Below the pieces are notes generated by a model, which ran no database searches, was not told the origin of the DNA, and saw only the letters and a program-made list of their open reading frames with translations. The position numbers and the translations under genes are program-made. Below, piece by piece: positions 1 to 11,149 of a stretch of DNA of 64,000 nt (position 1 is its first letter; the number at the start of each line of letters is the position of its first letter). The stretch is from Penium margaritaceum (Eukaryota; Streptophyta; Zygnematophyceae; Desmidiales; Peniaceae): NCBI GenBank assembly GCA_023375785.1, contig SZWC01001561.1, forward strand, positions 185,371 to 249,370, given 5' to 3'.

Positions 1-3000
1 TGTTATCAACTAGCAAGTACAAAGCCCTTCAATGAGTAGTGGCACGGTGGGGCTACCATGCACAATGAACAACCAAAGAAGGCATATGCCACTAACCATG
101 ACCAAAGAAGTTTACTAAGATAGGTCAACATTGACAACTCAAAATACGGGTCACAATGATTTGGGAATACTAGTTATCAGCTAGCTAGTACAAAGAACTT
201 CACTAGGTAGTTGCAAGGTGGGGCTACCATGCACAATGACCAATCAAAGTAGGCATATTCACGGACTATGACCTTAGATTCACACCATCTGTGGTCAACG
301 TTGAGAACCCATAAAACGATTTACAAACGGTTCGAGGGGGAAACCAAGGTTTGGGAATACTAGTTATCGACTAGCAAGTACAAAGGTCTTCAGTAAGTAG
401 TGGCATGCTATGGCTACCATGCACAATGACCAACCAAAGTAGGCATTTGTCACTTATCATGACCAAAGAATTTTGCTGTCTGTGGTCAACATTGACAACC
501 CAGTATAAAAGTAACAAATGGTCAAAAGGGGAAAAAATGTTTTTAGGAATACTACTTATAAACTAGCAAGTACAAAGAAGTTTTTAATAAGCAATGGTAC
601 GGTGTGGATACCATGCACAATGACCAACCAAAATAGGTATATGTCACTGATCATGACCAAAGAGTTCCACTATGTTTTGCCAATGTTGACAATTCATAAA
701 ACGAGTCACAAATGGTAAGAGGGACAAGCAATGGTTTGGGAACACTAGTTATTTTCTAGCAAGTATAAATAAATTCAATAAGTAGTGGCACGGCGTGGCT
801 ACCATGCGCAATGACCAACCAAGGTAGGCAGATGCCATTTATAGTGACCAAACGAATTTCACTATTTGTGGTCAATGTTGACTACTCATAACACGAGTCA
901 CAAATGTTAAGAGGGGGAAATAATGGTTTAGGAATACTTGTTATCAACTAGCAAGTACAAATACCTTCAGTTAGTTGTAGCACGGTCTGGCTACCATGCA
1001 CAATGACCTACCAAAGTAGGCATATGTCAGTGACCATGACCAAAGAAATTCACTATGATGGATCAACATTGACAACTCATAATACGAGTCAAATATGGTG
1101 AGAGGAGGAAACAATGGTTTGGGAATACTAGGTATCGACTAGCAAGTACAAAGACCTTCAATGATTAGTCGCACGGTGTGGCTACCCTGCACAATGACCT
1201 GCCAAAGCATGCATATGTCACTGATCATGATCAAAGAATTCCACAATGATGGGTCGACATTCACAACCCATAATACAGGTCACAGATGGTCAGAGGAGGA
1301 AACAATGGTTCGAGAATACTAGTTACCAACTAGCAAGTACAAGGATCTTTAATAAGTAGTGGAACTGTGTCTCTACCATACACAATGACCAGCCAAATTA
1401 GGCATATGACACTGATCATGCCCACAGAATTTCACTATGTATGGCTAATGTTGACAACTCATAACACGAGTCACAGGTGGTCAGAGGGGGAAACAATGGG
1501 TTGGAAACACTAGGTATCAACTAGAAATTAGAAATATCTTCAACGCATAGTGGCACGGTGTGGCTACCATGCACAATGACCAGCCAAAGTAGGCACATGT
1601 CAGTGCATATGTCCAAAGAATTTCACTATGATGGGTCAACGTTGACACCTCGTAACACGAGTCACAAAATTCCAGAAGGGAAACAATGGTCTTGGAATAC
1701 TAGTCATCAATGAGAAAGTACAAAGACGTTCATTAAGTAGTGGCACGGTGTGGCTACCATGCACGATAACCAACCAAAGTATGCATATGTCACTGATCAT
1801 GACCAAAGGATTCCACTATGATGGGTCAACATTCACAATTCATGATGCAAGTTATAAATGGTCATAGGGGTAAAAAAAGGTTTGGAAATAATAGTTATGA
1901 ACTAGCAAGTACAAAGACCTTTCATAAGTAGTGGCACTGTGTGGCTACCATGCACAAGGACCAACCAAATCAGGCATACGTCACTGACCATGACCAAAGA
2001 CTTTCACTGTGTGTGGCCAATGTTGACACTTCATAATACGATTCTCAAATGGTCAGAGGGGGAAACAATGGTTTGGAACACTAGGTCTAGAATAGCAAGT
2101 ACAAAGATCTTAAATAAACAACGGCATGGTGTGGATACCATGCACAATGACCAACCAATTCAGGCATATGTCACTGACTATGACCAAAGAATTTCACTGT
2201 GATGGGTCAACGCTGACGACTCATAACAGAATTCACAAATTGTCTGAGGGGAACTAATGGTTTGGGATCACTAGTTATCAACTAGCGAGTACAAAGACAT
2301 TCAATAAGTAGAGGTACGTTATGGATACCATGCACAATGACCAACCAAAGTATGCATGTATCACTGATCATGACCAAATAATTTCACTATGATGGGTCAA
2401 CGTTCACAACTCATAACACAAGTCAAAAATGGTTAGAAGAAGAAACAATGGTTTGGAAATACTAGTTATCAACTAGCAAGTACAAAGAACTTTATCAAGT
2501 TGCGGCATTTTGTGGCTACCGTGCACAATGACCAACCAAATTAGGCATATGTCTTTGACCATGACCAAATACTTCTACAATGTGTGGCCAATGTTGACAA
2601 TTTATAACACGAGTCACAAATGGTCAGGGGAGAAAACAATGGTTTGGGAACACTAGGTATCAGCTAGCAAGTACAAAGACCTTCCATGAGTAGTGGCACG
2701 GTGTGGCTACCATGCACAATGACATATAAAAGTTTCCATATGTCACTGATCATGATCAAAGAATTCCACAATGATGGGTCAACACTCACAACTCATAATA
2801 CAAGTCACCAATGGTCAGAGGGGGAAAAAATGGTTTGGGAATACTAGTTATCAACTAGCAAGTAAAAATACCTTTAATAAGTAGTGGCACTGTGTGGCTA
2901 CCATGCACAATGACCAACCAAATTAGGCATATGCCACTGACCATGACGAACTAATTTCACTATGTATGGCTAATGTTGTCAACTCATAACACGAGTCATA

Positions 3001-3068
3001 GATGGTCAGAGGGGGAAAAATGGTTTGGAAACACTAGGTATCAACTAGCAATTAGAACGATATTCAAC

Positions 3069-3069
3069 N
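3069..3069. other. single-N contig join that skips satellite
   Basis: Left of the N the sequence is colinear with 1110-1535 (offset about 1525 bp, eight monomers). Right of the N it is colinear with sequence from about 2045 (offset about 1035 bp). About 490 bp, or 2-3 monomers, therefore appear to be missing at this one-base gap. Confidence 0.6.
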
Positions 3070-3194
3070 ACACTAGTCACAAATGTTCAGAGGGGAAACA
3101 ATGGTTTGGAACACTAGGTATAAACTAGCAAGTAGATAGATCTTCAATAAGTAATGGCATGGTGTGGCTACCATGCACAATGACCGACCAAAGT

Positions 3195-4625
3195 AGGCAT
3201 ATGTCACTGAATATGACCAAAGAATTTCACTGTGATGGGTCAACAATGACAACTCATAACACAAGTCACAAATTTTCAGAGGGGGAATAACGATTTAGGA
3301 ACACTAGTTATCAACTAGCAAGTACAAAGAAATTCAATAAGTAGAGGTACAATATGGATACCATGCACAATGACCAACCAAAGTATGCATATATCACTGA
3401 TCATGACCAAATCATTCCACTATGATGGGTCAACGTTCACAACTCATAACACAAGTCACAAATGGTTAGCGGGGGAAACAATACTTTGGAATAACTAGTT
3501 ATCAACTAGCAATTACAAAGACCTTTATTAAGTAGTGGCACTCTGTGCACAATGACCAGCCAAATTAGGCATATGACATTGACCATGTCGAAAGACTTTC
3601 ACTATGTGCGGCCAATGTTGATAACTCATAACACCAGTCACAAATGGTCAAAGGGGTAAACATGGTTTGGAAACACTATGTATTGACTAGAAAGTACAAA
3701 GATATTCAATAAGTAGTGGCACGGAGTGGTTACCATGCACAATGACCAACTATAGAAGGCATATGTCACTGAATATGACCAACGAATTTCACTATGATGG
3801 GCCAACGTTGGCAACTTATGGCACGGTTCAAAAATGGCCAGAGGGGGAAAAAATGGTTTTGGAATACTAGGTATTGTCTAGCGATTACAAATAAGTTCAA
3901 TAAGTCGTCNAGGCATATGTCACTGAATATGACCAAAGAATTTCACTGTGATGGGTCAACAATGACAACTCATAACACAAGTCACAAATTTTCAGAGGGG
4001 GAATAACGATTTAGGAACACTAGTTATCAACTAGCAAGTACAAAGAAATTCAATAAGTAGAGGTACAATATGAATACCATGCACAATGACCAACCAAAGT
4101 ATGCATATATCACTGATCATGAACAAATCATTCCACTATGATGGGTCAACGTTCACAACTCATAACACAAGTCACAAATGGTTAGCGGGGGAAACAATAC
4201 TTTGGAATGACTAGTTATCAACTAGAAATTACAAAGACCTTTATTAAGTAGTGGCACTCTGTGCACAATGACCAGCCAAATTAGGCATATGACATTGACC
4301 ATGTCCAAAGACTTTCACTATGTGCGGCCAATGTTGATAACTCATAACACCAGTCACAAATGGTCAAAGGGGTAAACATGGTTTGGAAACACTATGTATC
4401 GACTAGAAAGTACAAAGATATTCAATAAGTAGTGGCACGGAGTGGTTACCATGCACAATGACCAACTATAGAAGGCATATGTCACTGAATATGACCAACG
4501 AATTTCACTATGATGGGCCAACGTTGGCAACTTATGGCACGGTTCAAAAATGGCCAGAGGGGGAAAAAATGGTTTTGGAATACTAGGTATTGTCTAGCGA
4601 TTACAAATAAGTTCAATAAGTCGTC
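3195..4625 (+). repeat. 715-bp direct duplication flanking a single N (probable unmerged contig overlap)
   Basis: 3195-3909 and 3911-4625 are the same 715 bp at a constant offset of 716, with about five substitutions seen and no indels, and exactly one N (3910) between them. Neighbouring monomers elsewhere in the satellite are far less alike. The copies abut the N on both sides, as expected of two contig ends that overlap but were not merged. A true recent duplication is possible but less likely. Confidence 0.8.
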
Positions 4626-6721
4626 TCATGGTGTGGCTTCCATGCACAATGACCAACCAAAGTAGGCATATGTCACTGACCATAACCAAAGAATTCCACT
4701 GTGAGTGGTCAACGTTGGCAACCTACAATACGAGTCACATGTGGTATGAGGGGGGAAACAATGGTTTAGAAGTATCAGTTATTGGCTAGCAAGTACAAAG
4801 ACCAAAAAAAAGCAGTGGTATAGTGTGGCTACCATGCACTATGACCAACTAAAATAGGCATATGTCACTGACCATAACCAAAGAATTCCACTATGGGTAG
4901 TCAACGTTGACAACCCACAATACGAGGCACAAATGTTCAGAGGGGGAAACAATGGGTTGGGAATACTAGGTGTTGGCTAGCAAGTAAAAGCACATTCAAT
5001 AACTAGTGGCACGGTGTGGCTACCATGCACAATGACCAACCAAAGTAGGTATATGTCACTGACCACAACCGAAGAATTTCATTGTGTGTGGTCAGCATTG
5101 ACAACTCATAACACGAGTCACAAATGGTCAGAGGTGGAAACAATGGTTTGGGAACACTAGGTATTGTCTAGGAAGTACAAAGACCTTCAATAAGTATTGG
5201 CATGCTGTGGCTATCAAGCACAGTGACCAATCAAAGTATGCATGTGTCACTGAACATGACCAAGATGATTTCACTATGTGTGGTCATTGTTGACAACCCA
5301 TAACACGAGTCACAAATGGTCGGAGGGGGAAGAATGATTTGGGAATGATATGTATCAATCGGCAAGTACAAAGACCACCAGTAAGTGGTTGCACGGTGTG
5401 GCTACCATGAACAATGGCCAACCAAATTTGGCATTGGACACTGATCATGATCAATTAATATCACTATGACGGGTCAATGTTCACAACTCATAATATGATT
5501 CAGAAATGGTCAGAGGGGAAAGCAATGGTTTCAAAACACTAGGTATGGACTATAAAGTACAAAGACCTTCAATAAGTAGTGGCACGGTGTGGCTACCATG
5601 CACAATGACCAACCAAAGCATGCATATGTCACTGACCATGACCAAACCCCATGGGTAGTCAATGTTGACAACCCACGACACGAGTCACAAATGTTCAGAG
5701 GGGGGTACAATGGTTTGGGAACACTAGGTATCGTCTAGCAAGTACAAAGACCTTTAATGAGTAGTGCAACGCAGTGGCTACCAAGCATAATGAACAAAAT
5801 ATGCATATGTCACTGAACATGACCAAAAGAATTTCACTATGTGTGGCCATTGTTGACAATCCATAATACAAGTCACAAATGGTCATAGGGGGAAACAATG
5901 ATTTGGGAACACTAGTTGTCAACTAGCAAGTACAAAGACCTTCAATAAGGAGTGGCACGGTGTGGCTACCATGCATAATGACCAACCAAAGTAGGCCTAT
6001 GTCACTTATTAGGACCAAACAGTCTTTTCTATGTGTGGTCAACATTGACAACTCATAACACGAGTCTGAAATGGTCAGAGGGGGAAACAATGGTTTGGGA
6101 ATACTAGGTATCGACTAGCAAGTACAAAAACCTTCAATAAAGGGTGTGGCTACCATGCACTATGATAAACCAAATTAGGCATATGTCACTCATCATGACC
6201 AAAGAATTTCACTATGATGGGCCAACGTTCACTACTCAGAATATGATTCACAAATGGTTAGAGGGGGAAATAAAGGTTTGGAAACACTAGGTATTGGCTT
6301 GCAAGTACAAATACTTTCCAAATGTAGTGGGACGGTGTGGTTACCATGCACAATGACCAACCACAGTATGCATATGTCACTGAACATGACAAACGGATTT
6401 TATTATGTGTGGTCAATGTTGAGAACTCTGAACACAAGTCACAAATGGTCAGAAGGGGGAAACAATGATTTGGGAATACTAGTTATCAAATAGCAAGTAC
6501 ACGGACCTCCAATAAGTAGTGGCACGGTGTGGCTACCATGCATAATGACCAACCAAAGTAGGCATACGTCACATATCGGGACCAAAAGAAAATTTCTATG
6601 TGTGGTCAAATTTGACCATTCATAACACAATTCACAAATTCTCAAAGGGAGAAACAATGGTTTGGGAGCACTAGGTATCATCTAGCAAGTACAAAGACCT
6701 TCAATAAGCTGTGGCATAGTG

Positions 6722-7654
6722 TGTCAGAAGAATGTAGTGAGGGAAGACGGCAAAGGCAGAAGCAGGCAGAAGCAAGGAGATATGCGGAAGTATGTTAGAA
6801 GTGTGATGGAAGCAAGGACGCGTGAGATGTCGTGAGGAGTTAGTCCCACGAGCTTGAAGAGAAGTGAAGTTCTGAACAGAGATGCAAGATAGACAGATAT
6901 TGAGTGAGAGAAAATGGAGCCTGAGTGAGTATGATGAGCGAATGGGAGTGGAAGGCGAGTGACGGCTGAGGGAAGGACGAGCAGAGTGAAGACACGGCGG
7001 CGAAGCCGTGGAACCAAAGGGGAACAAAATGAAAAGAACTGTTTTGGTTAACCTCGAGTGAATGAACATCCTTGGTATGTACAAGCAGAGCAGGACAACG
7101 TAGCAAGATCAAGAGCAACGGCTCCATTCCGCTAGCCGGACGTGGGTGACACATGTCACATTATTAGGGGGTACCTTGACTGTCGGTCGAACGACCACAC
7201 ACCACACAAGCCGTTGATCAATTTGTTTCGGTGATGGACTGAAACCGTTATTGAGAGCTCCAAGTGACCCAAGAGATGATCATTCTCTCTGCCAGATTCC
7301 TATTTCTGACACCCCCTTGAAGCTGGCAGAGATGAAGGATTTCACCTGTGCCAGTATTTTCTCTTTTCGTCCATTGTTGGAGGGATGACTCAACAGGCTA
7401 GAAGAAAGTCATACCACATTGCACTTAGCTTGTGTGGATGCTTGGCCAAGGTCTTGTGATGACTGTCATCAATGATTGTGTGGATTGCTACGCAAACTTG
7501 TTGATTGGCATCTGCATACCTCTGGTTCTTTTGTGCATTCGTGATGGGAGGGCCGATGTAGAGAGGAGAACCAAGAAGAACATCTGTCACTCCAAATACA
7601 TGGAGAAACTCTGGAAAGAGGAGGTCAAGGACTTCAGCAACCCAACAATCCACG
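6722..7654 (-). mobile_element. LTR retrotransposon fragment (minus strand): 3' LTR plus internal end, family related to LTR-B
   Basis: The LTR occupies 6722-7311 (590 bp). Read on the minus strand it starts TGTCAGAA and ends TTCTGACA, an 8-bp inverted terminal repeat of TG...CA type. Just upstream of it on the minus strand is a purine tract, TTCAAGGGGG, as expected for a 3' LTR, so 7312-7654 is internal sequence. The LTR shares the blocks ACGTCCGGCTAG and AGGATGTTCATTC and its 3' part with the LTRs at 7655-16198 and 26386-27052, so it is a related subfamily. The internal part holds a short minus-strand open stretch that I do not recognise. No matching second LTR or target duplication was found; the element is an old fragment. 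Confidence 0.75.
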
Positions 7655-7728
7655 TGTCAGGAGAGTATGTGTCAAGGCAAGACAAATACCGGGGTCACCC
7701 TCTCTTCGAGATCAGTTTGACATCCTGC

Positions 7729-8681
7729 AGTATTGACCCGGGGTTCCGGGGTGACCCAATCACCGCGGCCGCGGAACTGCGATCCACATCGATGGGGCAT
7801 CAATGTGGATCGAGTTCACATTCAACGTCAGCGCGTGGTCACAACCCCACACCCCCCCCCCCCCACACACATCCCCGCGGCCTACCAACCACGTCTGACA
7901 CGGCCAGTCGAACTCCTCGTCCAGAAATGTGGGACGAACTCCCCCCCCCCCCTCCCCGTTTCCAGCCAACCAAATACCTCACGGTTTGAACACCTCACAC
8001 AATTTCTAAACATTGATGTAAAGATGAGTTTGCCTCGTAAATGGAAGACGATGTCTGCTCGACAATTTAATTATAAATGTTTAAAATGCAAACCGTAAAA
8101 AGCTAAAATCGGACAACGAAATTCGAACATCAAAAGTCGGAAGTTCAAACTTCAAAATTCGAACATCGAACATCAAAATCTGAATTACAAAGTCCAAAAC
8201 TCGATGAAATAATTTAGATTTCAAAACGTTAGCCCTCCGGGCTTAGTAATCAAACACGAGTTCTATGAATTAAGAGTTGCGCAATTCGACGTATCAACTC
8301 CGCGAGTTAAAAGTCGCATTTTAAACCAAAATGAATCAAATTCGCTTCGCATTTTGGGAGAGTCTCCTGGATCTGACGTGCGCGTGCTCATCCGCGCTTG
8401 GTCAGCCGCGCTGACTCACGCTGCTAGCGTGAGTCAGCGTGGATGACCACGCAAAAGTGCGAGGATTCGAGCGACTGCGGAGACGACCCGGCACATCATC
8501 AGCATAAATGCATGAGTCTAGTGTGCAGCCGGCTCCCAGGACGAGCCAGAAAACTGCACAGTCCCACCCCAGTGAAGCCAATGGTTCCGAAGTGGCCGAT
8601 GTGGGGGGGGGGGGGGGGTCACATCGATGTGCCGAGGTGGACATCGATGTTCCGCTGTATGAGGTGGCCAGGTCAACTATA
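7729..8681. mobile_element. non-autonomous DNA transposon with 9-bp target duplication (Mutator-like?)
   Basis: The 953-bp insert is flanked by ACATCCTGC at 7720-7728 and 8682-8690; the uninterrupted LTR-B copy (near 26422) has this 9-mer once. The ends are imperfect inverted repeats: the left starts AGTATTGACC, and the right end reads TATAGTTGACC on the other strand. Further in, both arms carry GCGGAAC and ATCGATG blocks and a C run (7849-7863 left; complementary G run near 8607-8620 right), so the inverted repeats may extend beyond 100 bp. No transposase is seen. The middle (8100-8220) has degenerate repeats around CGAACATC. The 9-bp duplication and long inverted repeats fit MULEs; an 8-bp reading would fit hAT. 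Confidence 0.7.
8409..8439. repeat. perfect 14-bp-arm hairpin containing TGACTCA
   Basis: The arms 8409-8422 and 8426-8439 are exact inverted copies around the 3-nt spacer GCT. Each arm carries TGACTCA/TGAGTCA, a bZIP-type site. It lies inside the 953-bp DNA transposon. Confidence 0.8.
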
Positions 8682-9100
8682 ACATCCTGCTTGGACCTCC
8701 GCCTTCTCTCCGATACTCCGAGGACTCTCAGTAATGGTTCAGCCTCGGCATGAATAACCTCGGTCACACCCTACACGAACCGTTGACAGTGATAACCGAC
8801 CAACGACACGATACCGAGTAATCCCCTAGAAAGCGGTTTGACCGCAAGAACGTCCGGCTAGTGCACAAGAAGTCGCTGCCTATCCTTTGTCCTGTTCTGC
8901 CTTTGGTATAAGGAGGATGTTCATTCCCTCCTAGTTTAACCCAAAACATTCTTTTCATCGCCTTTGGTTTTGCGGCTTCACCCCAGTCTCTTTGCTCTGC
9001 TCGCTCATCACTAACTCTGCCCTCACCATCCACTCTCATTTCATGACTCCTTGCTACATCACTTCCACTCCGTCGCTGAATCCTTATTGATCCATCACTT

Positions 9101-9785
9101 TGTTGTTCTTCTATGCCCCATGGCCACTGCTATGGCTTGACGGACAGGTTGGGCATGCACTGCTCCCTTGGAGTAAGTCCTCCAAACCTTGTTTGTGGTG
9201 CAAGTCCAAGCGAGACACCAGAAGTGTAGCGCAACGGATAGCATGTTGGACTTAGGGACAAAAGGTCCTGCGATCGAGCCTTGATGTGCGCGTTTTTTAC
9301 CTTCTTGCACAGGGGGGAAGTTTCTTAGAAATTTCTCCATGCATGAGAAGAGTTCGCCACTTGGCGGTCAGTGGATGCGCCAATTGGCGGACTGGTGAGG
9401 TGGTGTTGAGTGACCACCCCAAAAGTGCCACTACCCACACACCTTAGAAGCCAGGCCTAGGACTATTTGTACCAGGCTCATTCCTCGTTCTAATGACACA
9501 ATCTGGCCTTAGATGCTCCTCATAGAGTTGTCCAACAAAGGAACAGTAAAAAGAATACACTGGTTGGTCTAAGCCCCAGGATTTAGTCTTTGAATAGCAC
9601 CTCGCGCGAAAGTGACCAAGTGTTAAGTGGACACAGTTGCTAGCAAGTGATTGCCTAGGAACTGCTCAGTGTGGAACCGTGATCCTGAGGGTGATATCTT
9701 CTTCTAGCTGAAATGCTAGGAGCGGACGGCAGGTGCTATTGTGTCGGCCCTGTTTTTTAGTCCGTTTGCCTCAGGCCGGTTGACA
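9101..9785 (+). repeat. copia-A 5' LTR
   Basis: 685 bp, TGTTG...TGACA, collinear with 15296-15985. It contains a tRNA-related segment (9224-9297). The positions matching CAGTATAAAG in the 3' LTR read CAGTAAAAAG here. No canonical tRNA-iMet primer site follows directly; a TGGGCCCACACTG begins about 9 bp after the LTR and is only a weak candidate. Confidence 0.92.
9224..9297 (+). promoter_or_regulatory. tRNA-related segment with T-run inside the copia-A 5' LTR
   Basis: The segment reads TGTAGCGCAACGGATAG, then GGACTTAGG, then AAGGTCCTGCGATCGAGCC. This follows a tRNA-Arg-like order: A box (TAGC..A..GG), variable region AGGTC, and a B-box-like GATCGAGCC. A T6 run follows at 9293-9298. I cannot fold a clean cloverleaf, so it is tRNA-derived or SINE-like, not a tRNA gene. 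The 3' LTR carries the counterpart at 15419-15492. Confidence 0.45.
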
Positions 9786-10142
9786 AAGGGTTATGGGCCC
9801 ACACTGACCAGTTGTAAGGCACGCTTCACTCAACTCTGGTACACTCTCTCCAGGTGCACACACCAGCTCCATCAGCTCCATCAGCTTCATCAGCTCCAAC
9901 GGCTTGGTCTGCACTCAGCACACAGAGACCAAGGACAAGCTCTGCCCTTGGAGGCACGACCCTTGTGTCCCAACCAGGACAAGCTCTGCCCTTGGTGGGA
10001 AGACCCTGGGTGTGTTGGTGTTGATATACTCTCTGACTGCAGGTGAGCATCGGCTGGAGGGGTAAGCAACGGACCTGCATCCTAGAACCGGTAGTAGAAA
10101 TCAGCTAACATCAGCCTACATCGGCCTCAACGCAGCAGAGAC
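9786..10142 (+). other. copia-A untranslated leader
   Basis: Leader between the 5' LTR and Gag. It holds a 9-bp microrepeat (AGCTCCATC type, four copies, 9865-9900) and a 20-bp direct repeat, AGGACAAGCTCTGCCCTTGG, at about 9932 and 9976. No gene is seen in it. Confidence 0.7.
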
Positions 10143-11030
10143 GTGGGAAGTAGACAAGGGAAACAAAAAATGGTTGACCCATCGGGAGGAGTGGGGGCTG
10201 CCGCAGGGCAGTCCTCAAGCTCAACAGTGGCTACCACAGGGCAGACCACTGGAGCAAATGTGAGTGCTACGTCACTACCGCAAGGTCTTGGACCCTTGGG
10301 AGGAATCTTCATTTTCGAGGGGACTGACTTCCCCCTTTGGAGATGGCAGTTCGAGCTGGCAATGAAAGTGCGCGGCATCATCAAGCCTTTGAAGGGAGAG
10401 GAGCAGGTTCCCGCGGTGGGCTCACCGGAGCACAAGGCATGGATGGAACGGAATGATATTGTTATGTCATTCCTCAGCAATGCGATTGCTAAGAAGTATG
10501 TTCCCATCGTTGCCGGGTACACACTGGCTTCCGAAGCTTACGACAAGCTCATGCGCGTGCACCAGTCCACCTCCCTAGCGAACAGATTATTCATCCTACA
10601 TCGGCTGATCAGCATGCGGATGAATGAGGGCGAATCAATCCCCGATTTCCTACATGAGTTTGAAGGACTCCTTGGCGAAGCTCGGCAGATGAACTGGGAC
10701 CTTGACAAAAACATGCAACCCATGATCCTCCTGATGGCGCTACCGGAGAGCTGGAGCCCAATGATCACCGTCATGGGCGGTTGGAAGGAAGATGACCTGA
10801 CGTACACAGCAGTGTCCGATTATGTGCAAAACGAGGCCATGCGCCGCAGAGGAAGTGAGGCTAACTTCTCAGCCTATGCCGCTTGCTACGGTGGCTGCGG
10901 GAGCAAAGGGTCAGCCTCTGGTCAGAAAGGCGCAAGCGGAAGCGGTGGCTGCAGAGGAAACAATGGAGGCTCCCAAGAGACAGGGCAACTGCCGCAACTG
11001 CGGCAAACCTGGACACTAGGAAAGAGAGTG
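10143..11030 (+). pseudogene. copia-A Gag region (fossil)
   Basis: The region begins with a methionine at 10143. It has copia Gag features: GTDFPLWRWQFELAMKVRG (the position usually reading F.G.NY..W), MILLMALPESW, and toward the end a CRNCGKPGH zinc-knuckle motif after a Gly/Lys-rich stretch. Gag of this superfamily forms the virus-like particle shell and binds RNA. It is part of a broken element and not a host gene. Confidence 0.85.
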
Positions 11031-11149
11031 CAGATCGCCAAAGAAGGAAGACGGCGGAAGCAGTGGGAACAAAGGAAGCAAAAAGGGTGGCAAAGAAGCC
11101 ACCAACATGATGAAACAGAGCATGCCTCCGGCGAAAAGAGCGGCGGTGC

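Larger units (their letters stand above)
1..6721 (+). repeat. 191-bp tandem satellite, block 1
   Basis: About 35 head-to-tail monomers with a spacing of 190-193 bp, measured between successive copies of the landmarks CTAGCAAGTACAAAG and GGCTACCATGCACAATGACC. Other near-invariant landmarks are CATATGTCACTGA, GTCAACGTTGAC and GGTCAGAGGGGGAAACAATG. Monomers differ from each other by roughly 10-25 percent by eye, with occasional internal deletions (the first interval is only about 170 bp). The window starts inside the array. The array stops at a minus-strand LTR (6722) and resumes at 20222 in the same orientation, so 6722-20221 is inserted material. No gene is seen: the short ORFs here are the same monomer read in different frames and are not conserved as proteins. 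Confidence 0.95.

Noticed and set aside
518-6681. Short ORFs in satellite block 1 (60-90 codons)
   Set aside because: The same satellite monomer in different frames; no conservation as protein and stops vary freely.
1-6721. Telomere or rDNA spacer origin of the 191-bp satellite
   Set aside because: No telomeric heptamers and no recognisable rRNA sequence anywhere in the window.
6722-7311. Solo LTR formed by recombination
   Set aside because: No target duplication, and a purine tract directly abuts it on the internal side, so a truncated element end fits better.
7390-7653. 87-codon minus-strand ORF just inside the minus-strand LTR element
   Set aside because: Not recognisable as a host gene; it lies before the purine tract and LTR, so it is most simply leftover element sequence.
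8402-8767. 121-codon minus-strand ORF
   Set aside because: It crosses the border between the 953-bp transposon and the LTR and includes the hairpin and the G run; no motif.
9224-9298. Genuine tRNA gene
   Set aside because: No clean cloverleaf (poor acceptor and T stems), and it is present in both LTRs, so it is a tRNA-derived relic.
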